The notes under the pieces were generated by a model. That model saw nothing but the letters and a program-made list of their open reading frames with translations, did not search any database and was not told the DNA's origin. A stretch of DNA of 64,000 bases from CAWIMX01 sp963792785 (GTDB lineage Bacteria; Acidobacteriota; Vicinamibacteria; Vicinamibacterales; CAVVIG01), in NCBI GenBank assembly GCA_963792785.1, contig CAWBXO010000002.1, positions 124,001-188,000 on the forward strand. Direction: 5' to 3'. The position numbers and the translations under genes are program-made. Positions 9,173-18,884 of the stretch are shown here, one piece after another (the first letter of the stretch is position 1; every line of letters starts with the position of its first letter).

Positions 9173-11754
9173 TCAGTGCCCCAGCGCCGCCGGCCAGTTC
9201 TCCACCAGCGTGATCGGCTCAATCGGCCGCATGACCGGGCTCGCGGCCACCGCGCGCTGCCCGTCCGCCGAGACGTCGTAGCCATAGCCGCCGAGGATGC
9301 CGGCCCGACCGAAGACGGGGGTCACGGACGTCACGTCCACCGTGTCACCGGCGATGCGAAGCTCGGCTTCTCGCAGCTGGCCGCCGGCCCCCACGGAAGA
9401 AGAGGCCTCGCCCGTCTCGGCGCCAGCGCGGATACTGGCCTCCGTCCGTCGAGATCTGAACCTTTTGGGTCGGCTGCGCAAACGGTGCCACGTACGCCTC
9501 GGTTCGTCCCGACTCGTCTGTCGTATAGGCGACCCAGCGATCGTCCGGGGAAAACCTGGCGTTGGTTTCGTTGAAGGAGGTGCCGAGCAACGGCGCCGGC
9601 GTGAGTGGGCCGCCGGGCTGGTCCGGCGTCAGGCGGAGCACCCACAGCCGATACTGCATGCCGCCGCCCGTGTAATACAGGAGAGACCGGCCGTCGCGGG
9701 ACCAGCTGACGGGCACCTTGTCCGTGCCGTCGGCGTACACGAGCTCGTCGGAGCCCGCGCCGTTGGCGGACTTGCGGTAGAGATCGTAGTGACCCTTGCG
9801 GGTCGAGTTGAAGATGACCGTCCGGCCGTCGGCGGACCAGACGCCGAAATACTCGCCCGCCGGATCGGTGGTGAAGCGCAGCGGCACGCCGCGGGCGAGA
9901 TCGTACGTCCACAGGTCGAAGTTCCCCACGGCATCGGGCGCCGACGCGATCATCGTCCGGCCGTCCGGTGAGAACTCCACGTCGAGGTACGCGCGCAGGT
10001 CCCCCACCGTGCCCGCGGGCCGGCCCGCCCGGTCGAACCAGGTGAGCTGCCACTCCGCGGCGTTGCCTCCCGTCTGATACGCCAGCAGCCCGGTTTGCGA
10101 TGCCGAGAACACGCCGGCGCCCACCAGGCTCAAGAAGCGCCCGACGTGTTCGGTCAGCGGCACGGTGTCTCCCGTCGCGCGCAGGGACTGCAGATCGAAG
10201 GCCTGCGCCACGAGGGAGTCGCCGCGCAGATAGAGCAGGTGGCCCTCGGAGTAGATCGCGTTGGAGTCGGCGTCTGTCACCGCTGTGCTCGCGGCCGATC
10301 CGAGAGAGCCCACGCGGATTGTCATCCGGCCAGCGCCGGTCCAGGAGGCGAACAGGAAATGCTCTCCGTCGGGGAGGAACCAGGGAAAGCCGTGGCCGGA
10401 CACATCGGTCTCCACGGCGATGTTCGCGTCGCCGCCGTCTTGAGACACTTTCAGCATCGGGGAGAAGGCGTTCGACGCGAACACGATTTGCCCCTTCGCG
10501 CTCCACGACCCGCCGATGCCGTTGCCGGCCACCACCGCCAACGGCACCGGCGCTCCGCCGCGCGTATCGACTTTCTTGAGGAAGCCGTCGGCGAAGAAGG
10601 CCACCCAGCGGTTGTCGGGCGACCAGAACGGAAAGGCGCCGTGGTCGGTTCCGGGCACGGCCTGCGCCTCGGCGGCATCCAGGGCGCGAAGCCACAGACG
10701 GCTCTCGCCGTCCGCGCCGGTCGCCGCGAACACCACTCGGGTCCCATCCGGAGACAGAGCCACGGGGCCACGGTTCGCCGCGAAATCGAATGACGTCTTC
10801 TCCGGCGGGAGAATGCTGGAGACCACCACGCGCCGTTCGGCCACCGGTTGCCGGAAATACGTCCCCGCCAGCGCGCCCAGCGCGGCGATTGCCACCGCGC
10901 CGAGGACCGCGGCCGGGATCATCCAGTTGCGGCGCGACGAGCCGGACGTCGCGGTGGACGTCTGATTCCTCACGTCCGTCGCCGCCCACTCGAGCTCGGC
11001 TTTCAGATCCCGAGCCGATTGCCAGCGGTCTTCCGGATCCTGAGCCATGCACCGCGCGACCGCATGACCCAGCTTCTCGGGAAGAGCCTCGAGCGGCGGA
11101 GGCCCGCCGGCGGACAGCGCGGACGCCGGTCGCCATCTCGTAGATCACGAGGCCGAGGGCGTAAATGTCGGTCCGCGCGTCGCAGGGTTTGCCCGCCCGC
11201 TGCTCCGGCGCCATGTAGGCGGGCGTCCCCATGACCACGTCCTCGGCTGTGAGCGTTTCATCCTGGACCGACTTCGCCAATCCGAAATCCAGGACCTTCA
11301 CGCCCGTTTTCGCGAGCATGACGTTGCCCGGCTTCAGGTCGCGGTGCACGATCCCCTTGTCGTGGGCCGCCGCCAGCGCGCCCGCGATCTGCGCGCCGTA
11401 TACCAGCGTCTGCTCGACGGAGAGTCGGCCGCGCCTCAGGCGCGCTTCAAGCGACTCGCCCTCGACGAGTTCCATCACGAGGTAGTTGGGGCCGACATCG
11501 TACAGCGTGCAGACGTGGGGATGGTTGAGCGCAGCCACCGCTCGGGCTTCGCGTTCGAAGCGGTCGGTGAACGTCTGTTGCGAGATCTTGACAGCGACCT
11601 GACGGTGCAGGCGGGAATCGCTCGCGCTGAAGACCTGGCCCATGCCGCCCTGGCCGAGCAGTGCGTCGATTCGGTACGGTCCCAGCCGGGACCCCGGTCC
11701 GACCATCGGCTGCGTGGCTTCGTCCCCGGTCTGACCCGAGCGATCGTAAGGCAT
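9173..11754 (-). CDS. Ser/Thr protein kinase with C-terminal PD40/TolB-like propeller (two frameshifts)
   Basis: A second membrane-anchored Hanks-type kinase of about 860 residues. The first segment has the glycine loop GQGGMGQVF, HRDLKPGN, DFGLAK and APEQ. Near 11133 the frame shifts and resumes with SAGGPPPLEALPEKLGHAVA, followed by MAQDPEDRWQ. A transmembrane helix follows (MIPAAVLGAVAIAALGALAG, bases about 10850-10920). The propeller continues to about 9395, where a second shift leads to the true C-terminus (LREAELRIAGDTV to ITLVENWPAALGH, stop at 9173). Both shifts are single-base events in GC-rich runs. If the shifts are real, the kinase and propeller are uncoupled; if they are errors, the gene is intact. 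It borders the graveyard on its 3' side. Confidence 0.85.
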
Positions 11755-12008
11755 GCGTGATCGGACACATCATACCGCCCGTGCTGGACGAGAGGGAGTA
11801 TTGGCGGGGTCGCGGGATCCGGCCAGGGTCCGCGGCGCCTCTCGTCGCGCGAAATCTGCGCGCTGTTGTATTTACATAAGGCGGACGCCTGGCCGCCGCA
11901 TTCCCCGTCGAACGTCGCCTTTCTGGACTACAGTGACGCCTCTCCCTATCGTTCCCTTCGGAACGATCGCTCGTGTCCCTTCACCGTGTCGACGCCTCCG
12001 GAGGCTCC

Positions 12009-13346
12009 ATGCTCAGACAGGTTCTGTCCCGCACTCTCGCCGTGACACTCGTGCTTTCCGCCGCGCAGGCCCAGGCCCAACTGGGCAAAGTGCCGGCGAA
12101 TCAGATGGTGATTCGCGCGGTCGCGACCGACGCGATCTATATCTATGTCGACGGCGTGAATCTGGGATCCGGCCCTCTGGTGTTCCTGGGTGGGCTGCCC
12201 CTGGGAGGCGTGGCAGGCAATACGGCGGGCACGCAACTCATCGCGCTCAAGCCGGCGTTGCCGCCCGGCACGTATCTGCTGCATGTCTCGAAGGGGAACG
12301 GCGTGCCCGACAACGCCACATACGACGTGACGCTCGGCGCGGCTGGGGCCGAGGGCCCGGCCGGGCCACGGGGCGACCGGGGCGTGGCAGGCGAACCGGG
12401 ACCGCAGGGTGAACCAGGTGCGCCGGGTCCGCCGGGAGCGCCAGGTGCCCCTGGTCAGCCGGGAACGCCCGGTAACGCCGGCCCGCTGAGCGGGCTGACC
12501 TGTCAGGTCAACCAGGTGCCGAAGTGGGACGGTACGGCCTGGGTCTGCGGCGGCACGCTCGGGACCAACTTCTCCGCGGTGTTCCCCGACTCGGTCGACA
12601 ACACGGTCTCGATCGAGATTGAAGGCGCGTTCATCGGCGACGTCGTGGTCACCGGCGGACCGGGACTCCAGATCCAGCGCATTCCCGGGTTCCTCGTGGA
12701 CGGCACGCCCAGCGATTCGCCGGGCCTGAACGTGGAGTTCCCGTTCGTCTTCGAATACGCCGGATTGCAGGCCGCGAGCCTCCAGGCTCTGCACAACAGC
12801 TTCGCCGCGACGGGCGACACTCGCGCGATGAGCGTGATCGTCAGAAACCTGGCCGGCTCGGAGATCTTCCGGTGGAATCTGTTCGACTTCGGGTTGACCG
12901 AGATCGGCCCAGGCGAGGACGGGCGCAACCGCTACACGTTCGTCAGCCAGGATCCGCCGGACAACCAAGTGAACATCGCGCTCGACGGCGGTTTCCTGTA
13001 CGAGAGCTCGAACAACCTCGCGACCGACACGCGGGTGGAGATCGAAGGGATCGCGGTCGGCGCGTATCCCGTGGTCGAGGTCGACACCGTGAACCGGACG
13101 CCGACGCTGACCTTCGACTACGTCGAGGCGGGCGACATCTTCACGTGGATCCGCGACACTGCGCTCGGGAACGGAAACCCGCGAGCGATGTCGATCATCC
13201 ACGAAGATGCCTCGGGCAACGAAACGTTTCGCACCAACTACTTCGACGTCTTCCCGCTGATCTTCCGGCACTTCACCGGATTCGGCCAGCCCGAGAAGGT
13301 CAAGCTGCGCATCGTCATCGTGTACGGTTTGGCGGAAATGGGCTGA
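12009..13346 (+). CDS. Secreted protein with collagen-like Gly-X-Y stretch
   Basis: A 445-residue exported protein. The start at 12009 is preferred because GGAGG lies just upstream. A signal peptide ends near AQAQA. Residues about 115-160 are a collagen-like run of roughly 15 Gly-X-Y triplets (GPAGPRGDRG, GEPGPQGEPG, GAPGQPGTPG). After the SGLTCQVNQVPKWDGTAWVC segment comes a ~280-residue C-terminal domain. That domain has a duplicated layout: two stretches with DTRAMSVI or NPRAMSII and a following F-x-x-N-x-F-D motif. The duplicated block may be a phage-tail-like or Hcp-like beta fold, but I do not recognise it with certainty. It lies alone between divergent or unrelated genes and a role at the cell surface is likely. 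Confidence 0.7.
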   Translation: MLRQVLSRTLAVTLVLSAAQAQAQLGKVPANQMVIRAVATDAIYIYVDGVNLGSGPLVFLGGLPLGGVAGNTAGTQLIALKPALPPGTYLLHVSKGNGVPDNATYDVTLGAAGAEGPAGPRGDRGVAGEPGPQGEPGAPGPPGAPGAPGQPGTPGNAGPLSGLTCQVNQVPKWDGTAWVCGGTLGTNFSAVFPDSVDNTVSIEIEGAFIGDVVVTGGPGLQIQRIPGFLVDGTPSDSPGLNVEFPFVFEYAGLQAASLQALHNSFAATGDTRAMSVIVRNLAGSEIFRWNLFDFGLTEIGPGEDGRNRYTFVSQDPPDNQVNIALDGGFLYESSNNLATDTRVEIEGIAVGAYPVVEVDTVNRTPTLTFDYVEAGDIFTWIRDTALGNGNPRAMSIIHEDASGNETFRTNYFDVFPLIFRHFTGFGQPEKVKLRIVIVYGLAEMG

Positions 13347-13438
13347 GGCACGGTCTGGACGTCAGGCCTATATCCAGCCTGACGACTCCGCGTCTGCATT
13401 GAGGCCGGAATGCGGCCGATACTCTGTCAGACGAATCG

Positions 13439-14108
13439 ATGGATAACCCGAGGTGCCTGGCGTGCGGCCTCGTCAACTTCGCGACCGCTCCCTCGTGCCG
13501 GCGATGCGGCGGCGAGTTGCAGGCGCGCCTGCTCGATGACCCTCCGGCCAGGGAGCCGGCGCCGGAGCGCGGTCTGGGGCGGAGGGCGCTGTGGATCGGA
13601 GGCGCCACGGCGGCCATCGTCGCGGCCGGGTACATCTCGCTGCTGTCCACGTCGGACGGGCTCAGTGCGAACGAGCGGGCGATGGTCCGGCGGGCGACCG
13701 TGATTGTCGCCGAGGCCGGTACACGCGCGAAGGCTGATCCTGAACCACGTCGTCGCTTATCGCGAGACGGACAACTGGTGGAATCTGCACGCCGGCCACC
13801 CGGAGGCCTACGCCGCCACGAACTTTCCCTTCGAGGTCGTGACGCTCTACCCGGAGTTCTTCAGCGTGCCGGTGGACGACACCGAACGTGCGGTCATCCT
13901 CTTCCATGAACTGCAGCATCTCGCGGGAGCCGACGAAGAGACCGCGCTGACCGCGGTCTGGCTGGCGAAAGGGCGACTGGGCTGGACCGGGGACGTGGAC
14001 GGCGGAACGCAGGTCTGGAAGAACACCCGCGAGTGGACCAAAGCGGCGGCGCCGGTGCTGTTTCAGTGCGGCTCTCGATCAGCGCTCGGACTGCTGACCG
14101 AGGCATAA
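13439..14108 (+). CDS. Zinc-ribbon membrane protein with HELQH metalloprotease-like motif (frameshift)
   Basis: The N-terminus has a zinc ribbon with two Cys pairs (CLACGLVNF and CRRCGGEL), and a transmembrane helix follows (ALWIGGATAAIVAAGYISLL). Near 13730 the homologous reading moves to another frame (LILNHVVAYRETDNWWNLHA), which ends at 14108. That part contains AVILFHELQHLAGADEET, a gluzincin-type HEXXH zinc site. One base change would join the parts into a ~220-residue protein: cytoplasmic ribbon, one membrane span, extracytoplasmic putative peptidase. The peptidase activity is inferred from the HELQH motif only; the family is not recognised. Confidence 0.6.
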
Positions 14109-14160
14109 CGCTCGCCGGGATGTCCCCTGGCGGCGTGATCGTCAACAGCCTCTGCGAGTG

Positions 14161-14904
14161 CTACTCGTGCTTGTTGAACGCGTCGGAACACAGTTTCTGG
14201 AGACCTGCTTCGGTCCCAGGTTCGATGTTGACGAACGCCAGCGCGACCTCATATTTCTGCGGTTGCCACGTGGCTCCAGGCAAGGACTCCGATACCGCCT
14301 GTGAGCGAACCACGCGCACCCGGAATTCCAAGGTCGACTCCACTTCGATGCGCATCGGCCACTCACGCTCGGAGGCCAGGGAGTGAGGCAACTGGACGAG
14401 CGCACCGGTCGCGCTGATGTTCACAAGCCGACCGACGCTTTGCCCGATACGGACGGGAAGCGAGCCCGCCCCCACGCGGACCTTTCGCGGCCGCGCCGGT
14501 TCCGACAGGATTTCACGACCCAAATGGTGTGTATCTCCGGAGAGGATCAAGGAGACGGCTTCAAGGAGTCCCTTCATCGTGATCGGCTTTTCGATGAACG
14601 CCTCGTTCTCCCACAGGGTTGTCTTCTCCGCGAAGAGCCGATCGCTGTACCCGGTGAAATAAAGGACCTTCAGGTCCGGCTTGAGGCGCAGGAGCCGGCG
14701 GGCCAGTTCGTCCCCGTGCATCTCTGGCATCACGACGTCGGCCAGCAACAGGTCAAAGGGCGGGTGGGCTTCCGCGGCTCGGAGCGCTTCGGGACCATCG
14801 GCCGCCACCACGGTCTCATATCCAGCGAGGTGGAGCACACGCTCGGCGAACGTGCGAACGGCTTTCTCGTCGTCAACGATGAGAACCCGCGCCAGAGCCT
14901 CCAT
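14161..14904 (-). CDS. Response regulator with PilZ domain
   Basis: A 247-residue protein with a CheY-like receiver (acidic pair in VLIVDDE, phosphoacceptor Asp56 in LLLADVVMP, Lys106 in FIEKPIT). It is followed by a PilZ-type domain (about 145-240, with GRLVNISATGALVQLP). PilZ domains bind cyclic di-GMP or act as protein adaptors; here the first Arg motif is weak, so c-di-GMP binding is uncertain. No DNA-binding domain is present, so the output is protein-level control, perhaps of motility or surface properties. No histidine kinase lies nearby. A TACAAT box ends eight bases before the ATG and there is no Shine-Dalgarno sequence. Confidence 0.88.
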   Translation of the reverse strand: MEALARVLIVDDEKAVRTFAERVLHLAGYETVVAADGPEALRAAEAHPPFDLLLADVVMPEMHGDELARRLLRLKPDLKVLYFTGYSDRLFAEKTTLWENEAFIEKPITMKGLLEAVSLILSGDTHHLGREILSEPARPRKVRVGAGSLPVRIGQSVGRLVNISATGALVQLPHSLASEREWPMRIEVESTLEFRVRVVRSQAVSESLPGATWQPQKYEVALAFVNIEPGTEAGLQKLCSDAFNKHE

Positions 14905-14912
14905 CGTGCGCC

Positions 14913-14918
14913 ATTGTA
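14913..14918 (-). promoter_or_regulatory. Candidate -10 box of a leaderless transcript
   Basis: TACAAT on the minus strand lies eight bases before the ATG at 14904 with no ribosome binding site between. Confidence 0.35.
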
Positions 14919-15024
14919 TCCTCGGCTATCAGTCGCGCCGCGAACGGCAGTCTATTGACCACTGGGGCCAATTCATTGGCCCCTCCTCGCTCACTCGCTT
15001 ACCACCGCGTCGCTGGCTCGACGC

Positions 15025-16875
15025 TCAAACACCCAAGGGCGATCCCGGCGTCGCCACCGGCGCCGTGCCGCCAGGGCGGCGGCGTGCCGGCGGCGCCGAC
15101 TCCACGATCGCGGCGGCTGACGATCCGCCGAAGCTTCGAAAATCGGTAACGAAGCCGAATTGTTCAAACTGGTCGAGCAGCAGTCCATCAAACCCCGCCG
15201 GCACGTCGTCGAAACGGAAACCGAAATAGACCAGCGCGCGGGTGTACGGCGCGAGCGAGCGCGCCAACGCGCCGGCATCGCATTCAGGATTCGGCGGGTG
15301 GTACCCGACCTCGAAGATGGGCATGACGCCCGGTGAACGTCCGAGCGTCGGCGCTGACATCGGCACGTCGCCGTACCACCAGACGGCCGGTGTCGCGAGG
15401 TGGGTCGTGACCAGCGCGTCGCCTGGGCGCCGCTCGCCGATCAGCCATTCGACCGCCGAGCGATCGTTGAGCATGTGGTTGCTGTCGGCGTGGTGCGCGA
15501 TCGGAATCTCGAGATACGCCCGGCGGCCGACGTCTGCACAGACGACGAGGGCCGCAGCTGCGACGATGACGCCGGCCGCGCGCGCGATGGGCGGCCGCGT
15601 CGAACGCGCACGCGCCAACCGGAGACCGCCGTCAATCGCCAGCGCGATCCCCAGATAGACGGACGGCATCGCCCACAGCGCGAAGCGCTCGTAGAGCGGC
15701 ACCATGCGGGCCACCGCCAGCAGACCGGCCGAAAGCGGAATCGCCGCCAAGACCGCCCCGAGCAGGCGCGGCCGAGCGACGGCAAAGCCGTAGAGGGCGG
15801 TCGCCCAGAACAAGACGGCCAGTTCGGTGCCGCCCGGTTTTTCCGCGAGCGGCCCGGCTTGGCGAACCAGCCAGCTCACCCGGCCGAAGAGTGCGGCCGA
15901 CGCCGGGGCCATCTGTCCCGCCCACGTCGTTTGCAGAAACCGGTTGCCGACCGCGAAGCGGAGCGCCGCGGCGTAGTGCAGGCCGAACAAGATCAGCCAG
16001 ACGCAGCCAAACGCGGTCACCCTCGCGGCGCTGCGCCAGCCGTCGCGGCGCCAGAGCACGACCAGCAACGCGACCGCGCACGCTGGCGCGACGAGCAGGC
16101 CCCCCATGGACCACCACTGACCAACGATCGCCACCATCCACCAGGCGGCGCTGCGTCGCAGCCGTGCACGGTCGTCGCGTCCCTCCGCGGCCCACACGAC
16201 GAGCGCAGGCAAGAGCAATCCGAAGCACAGATCCGCCGAATAGTGCTTGAGCTCGAGGGAGTAGTGGAACACCCACAGACCAACCGACAAGAGGAGCATC
16301 AAGGCCGCGGCACCGGCGGTCGACATCCACCGGCGTCCGGCCCACCAGGCCGCGACCAACGTGGCCATGCCGAACGCGACCGGAATCGCGCGCAACGCTC
16401 GTTCGCCGAACCCGAACAGCAGCGCGGCGAGGCGCTCGGTCGCGAGCCACCCAAGGGGCGCGGCCTGCCCGAGCCACAACGGACCAGCCAGTTCGACCAA
16501 CGAACGTCCACGGACGTTGAGCGCGATCATTTCCTCGTCGAGCCACAACGGAGGGCCGATGAGCCAATACCAAAGCCGCAGGCCAATCCCGCCGATGAGG
16601 AGCCACATGGGCAACGCACGAAGGGCACTTCGTGCACCGGCACGGGCGTCGCCCCAGAGTGTTGCGCCGTACGTCGGCCGCGCCAGCCAGACAGCCCCAG
16701 CCCCGGCAGCGATCGCAAGCCACAGAGGATTCCAGACCGAGTGCGACGACAGGCGACCGAATGCCAGTTGAATGGAGAACCCGCCGGTCGCCGCGATGAT
16801 GGCCGCCCATCCTGCGGCGAGTGCCGACAGACCGAGGCACGCCCGACGGGCATGGTGTGTCGGGGCGCTCTTCAT
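15025..16875 (-). CDS. Multi-pass membrane protein, ArnT/PMT-like glycosyltransferase fold
   Basis: A 616-residue integral membrane protein with roughly ten or more hydrophobic segments through residue ~440, then a soluble C-terminal part. The first long loop carries LWLDEEMIALNVRGRSLVEL: the D-E acidic pair after the first helices is typical of GT-C glycosyltransferases such as ArnT and PMT, which use lipid-linked sugars. The C-terminal soluble region includes DDVPAGFDGLLLDQFEQF. The acceptor is unknown. The gene stands alone. A TACGAT box lies nine bases before the ATG; the divergent gene at 16933 shares this short intergenic region. Confidence 0.65.
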   Translation of the reverse strand: MKSAPTHHARRACLGLSALAAGWAAIIAATGGFSIQLAFGRLSSHSVWNPLWLAIAAGAGAVWLARPTYGATLWGDARAGARSALRALPMWLLIGGIGLRLWYWLIGPPLWLDEEMIALNVRGRSLVELAGPLWLGQAAPLGWLATERLAALLFGFGERALRAIPVAFGMATLVAAWWAGRRWMSTAGAAALMLLLSVGLWVFHYSLELKHYSADLCFGLLLPALVVWAAEGRDDRARLRRSAAWWMVAIVGQWWSMGGLLVAPACAVALLVVLWRRDGWRSAARVTAFGCVWLILFGLHYAAALRFAVGNRFLQTTWAGQMAPASAALFGRVSWLVRQAGPLAEKPGGTELAVLFWATALYGFAVARPRLLGAVLAAIPLSAGLLAVARMVPLYERFALWAMPSVYLGIALAIDGGLRLARARSTRPPIARAAGVIVAAAALVVCADVGRRAYLEIPIAHHADSNHMLNDRSAVEWLIGERRPGDALVTTHLATPAVWWYGDVPMSAPTLGRSPGVMPIFEVGYHPPNPECDAGALARSLAPYTRALVYFGFRFDDVPAGFDGLLLDQFEQFGFVTDFRSFGGSSAAAIVESAPPARRRPGGTAPVATPGSPLGV

Positions 16876-16884
16876 GCGTCGTCA

Positions 16885-16890
16885 ATCGTA
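16885..16890 (-). promoter_or_regulatory. Candidate -10 box of a leaderless transcript
   Basis: TACGAT on the minus strand lies nine bases before the ATG at 16875. A second box for the opposite gene lies at 16920-16925, so the 57-base gap would be a compact divergent promoter. Confidence 0.3.
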
Positions 16891-16919
16891 GCAGCTCCCG
16901 GAAAGCGCGAACGCTGCTG

Positions 16920-16925
16920 TAAGAT
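16920..16925 (+). promoter_or_regulatory. Candidate -10 box of a leaderless transcript
   Basis: TAAGAT lies seven bases before the ATG at 16933. The GAGGA directly abutting that ATG is too close to act as a normal ribosome binding site. Confidence 0.3.
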
Positions 16926-16932
16926 GCGAGGA

Positions 16933-17331
16933 ATGGCGCGGCTCGCGAGGAGCACGGCGTTTCGGGCAGCGGCGGCGTTCGTTGCCGCCGTGGTGATCTC
17001 GGCGATGGTCGGCGTGGCCCACGCCGCAGACGACGTGACCGGCACCTGGATTTTCGACTTGCAGACTCGGGCGGGTCGGTTTGCGCCGATTGTCACGCTC
17101 ACGCAGAAGGGCGGCAAGCTGACCGGGCGCCAATCGTCGGAGACGTTCGGGGAAGCGGATTTCACCGGCTCGGTCGACGGCGGGCGCGTCGAGATGGTGA
17201 TCAACACCTATGTGGAGGGCGTCGCGATTGCGATCGCCTACACGGGCACGATCGAGAACGACCAGGCCATGGCCGGCGACGTCAATCTCGCCTGGCTGGG
17301 CGCGGGCACCTGGACGGCCACTCGGCAGTAG
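16933..17331 (+). CDS. Small secreted protein, lipocalin-like hypothetical
   Basis: A 132-residue protein with a signal peptide (hydrophobic AAAFVAAVVISAMVGVAHA) and a mature part of about 100 residues made of short predicted beta strands (TGTWIFDLQTRAGRF, LTGRQSSETFGEADF, MAGDVNLAWLGAGTW). Such proteins are common in Acidobacteria and related MAGs, but no function is known to me. A copy of the last 17 codons and stop is found at 6021-6081 in the graveyard. An ATG at 16924 is an alternative start. Confidence 0.65.
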   Translation: MARLARSTAFRAAAAFVAAVVISAMVGVAHAADDVTGTWIFDLQTRAGRFAPIVTLTQKGGKLTGRQSSETFGEADFTGSVDGGRVEMVINTYVEGVAIAIAYTGTIENDQAMAGDVNLAWLGAGTWTATRQ

Positions 17332-17358
17332 CAGCCATGGCGCCATGAGGCGCTCGGC

Positions 17359-18882
17359 TTACCGGGCGCCGCGTCCTCGCCCCCGGCCCTGATTGGGGTT
17401 GGCGGGCACGTCCGCCGGGCGCCGCGGAAATTTTTCGTCCCGCATCGACGCCTGATACGCGAACACCGCGAGCACCGTCGCCGACTGCTCGAGATCGCGC
17501 TCGCTGATGGCCTCGTAGAAGTCCGTGTTCGTGTGATGCAGGCGCACATCGTAGGTCGTGTAGTCCTGGATCGTCGTGAACGCCGGAATGCCCGCGTCGT
17601 CGAAGACGCCGTCCTCGGACGAGAAATACGCGTCCATGGTGTTCCGCCGCAGCCCGAGCTCCGGCAGTTGATCGATCCATGAGTCGAAGATCTGCTTCGC
17701 CGCGTCGTTATTCGCCATGAACCAGCCGAGCGTCGCGCCCGTGCCGGGATCGTCGTTCAGATAGACGGCGATCGCGTCGCGGGACGCCTGGTCCGTCAGG
17801 TGCTGCTCGACGTAGGCCTTCCCGCCAAGGAAGCCGACTTCCTCGCCGCTCCACAGGGCCAGGCGGATCGTGCGGCGCGGGTGCGCGCCGATGGCCTCGA
17901 GGATGCGCATCGCTTCGCTGGCGGCGGCCGCGCCGTCGGCGTTATCGGTCGCGCCGTTCGCCGCGTGCCACGAATCGAGGTGCGCGCCGAGCAGGACGAC
18001 TTCGTTCTTCAACACCGGATCCTCGCCGGGAATCTCGGCGATCACGTTGTAGCTCGTCTGGTCGGCGGGGTCGAACGCCGCGCGGACCTCGAGGCGCAGC
18101 CGGGGCGTGACGCCGGTCTGCATCATCCTGACGATCATGTTGTAGTGCTCGCTCACGACAATCACCTGCGGCACCGCGTCGCGGCCGCCGCTCGCCGCGG
18201 TGACGAAGATCGTGTCGTCCTTGCCGGCGCTCGGACGCAGCACGGCGCCGGCGCCGAAGCGGTGCAGCAGCGCCAGCACCTCGTTGGCCCGCGCGGGCGG
18301 CCGCGCCGCCGGCGGCCAGGGCGACGGCGGCAGCGTGCCGGCCGGCTGGCCGGACACGGTCGGGTCCAGCCAATCGACGGTGTTGAAGGTGGTCTGTGCC
18401 GGCGACATCAGGACGATCGCGCCGCGCAGCCGCTCGCCGAGGGCTTCGATGTCCGCGGCGGTCTTGTCGCCGATGTAGACCGGCGTGCCCTCGAGCACAC
18501 CGTCGGTGGACGTGCTCCACGCGGCGGGAAAGCCGTACATCGGGAAGTAGCGGGGCCCGGTCAGCTCGAGCGTGAACTTCTGCAGCTCCCAGGCGCCGCG
18601 ATCGAAGGGGAACGGCTCGAGATGTGGATTCGCCAGGCCCCACTCGGCCAGCCGGTCGCGCAGATAGTCGGCCGCCTGTTTGTGCGCGCGGCTGCCCGTC
18701 AGGCGCCCGCCTGTAACGTTGGTGATGTAGTTGAAGGTCTCGAGCACCTTCGACCGGTCGGTGGCCTCGGCCCGGATGCGCGCGACCATCGCGCGATCGA
18801 CGGGCTCCTGCTGCGCGGTGAGCGTCCCGCTGACGGCAAGGCCGGCGAGCGGGAGAACCAGAAGGAATCGAAGGCGACGCAT
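17359..18882 (-). CDS. Secreted M28-family metallopeptidase
   Basis: A 507-residue exported di-zinc aminopeptidase or carboxypeptidase-like enzyme. A signal peptide ends near SGTLTAQ. The PA-type insert (about 140-260) is followed by the peptidase core. Zinc ligands and catalytic residues are all visible: His in LLGAHLDSW, Asp in TDNADGAAA, Glu-Glu in WSGEEVGFLG, Asp in YLNDDPG and the final His in YDVRLHHTNTD. The C-terminus is a low-complexity QGRGRGRGAR tail. The start lies two bases after the stop of the small gene at 18885-19169, so the two may be co-transcribed. It probably degrades peptides outside the cytoplasm. Confidence 0.88.
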   Translation of the reverse strand: MRRLRFLLVLPLAGLAVSGTLTAQQEPVDRAMVARIRAEATDRSKVLETFNYITNVTGGRLTGSRAHKQAADYLRDRLAEWGLANPHLEPFPFDRGAWELQKFTLELTGPRYFPMYGFPAAWSTSTDGVLEGTPVYIGDKTAADIEALGERLRGAIVLMSPAQTTFNTVDWLDPTVSGQPAGTLPPSPWPPAARPPARANEVLALLHRFGAGAVLRPSAGKDDTIFVTAASGGRDAVPQVIVVSEHYNMIVRMMQTGVTPRLRLEVRAAFDPADQTSYNVIAEIPGEDPVLKNEVVLLGAHLDSWHAANGATDNADGAAAASEAMRILEAIGAHPRRTIRLALWSGEEVGFLGGKAYVEQHLTDQASRDAIAVYLNDDPGTGATLGWFMANNDAAKQIFDSWIDQLPELGLRRNTMDAYFSSEDGVFDDAGIPAFTTIQDYTTYDVRLHHTNTDFYEAISERDLEQSATVLAVFAYQASMRDEKFPRRPADVPANPNQGRGRGRGAR

Positions 18883-18884
18883 GG

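Noticed and set aside
15400..16932. A long open frame leading into the secreted protein at 16933
   Set aside because: It is antisense to the membrane glycosyltransferase-like gene. The Pro/Arg/Gln-rich product has no domain, and a signal peptide begins cleanly at 16933.
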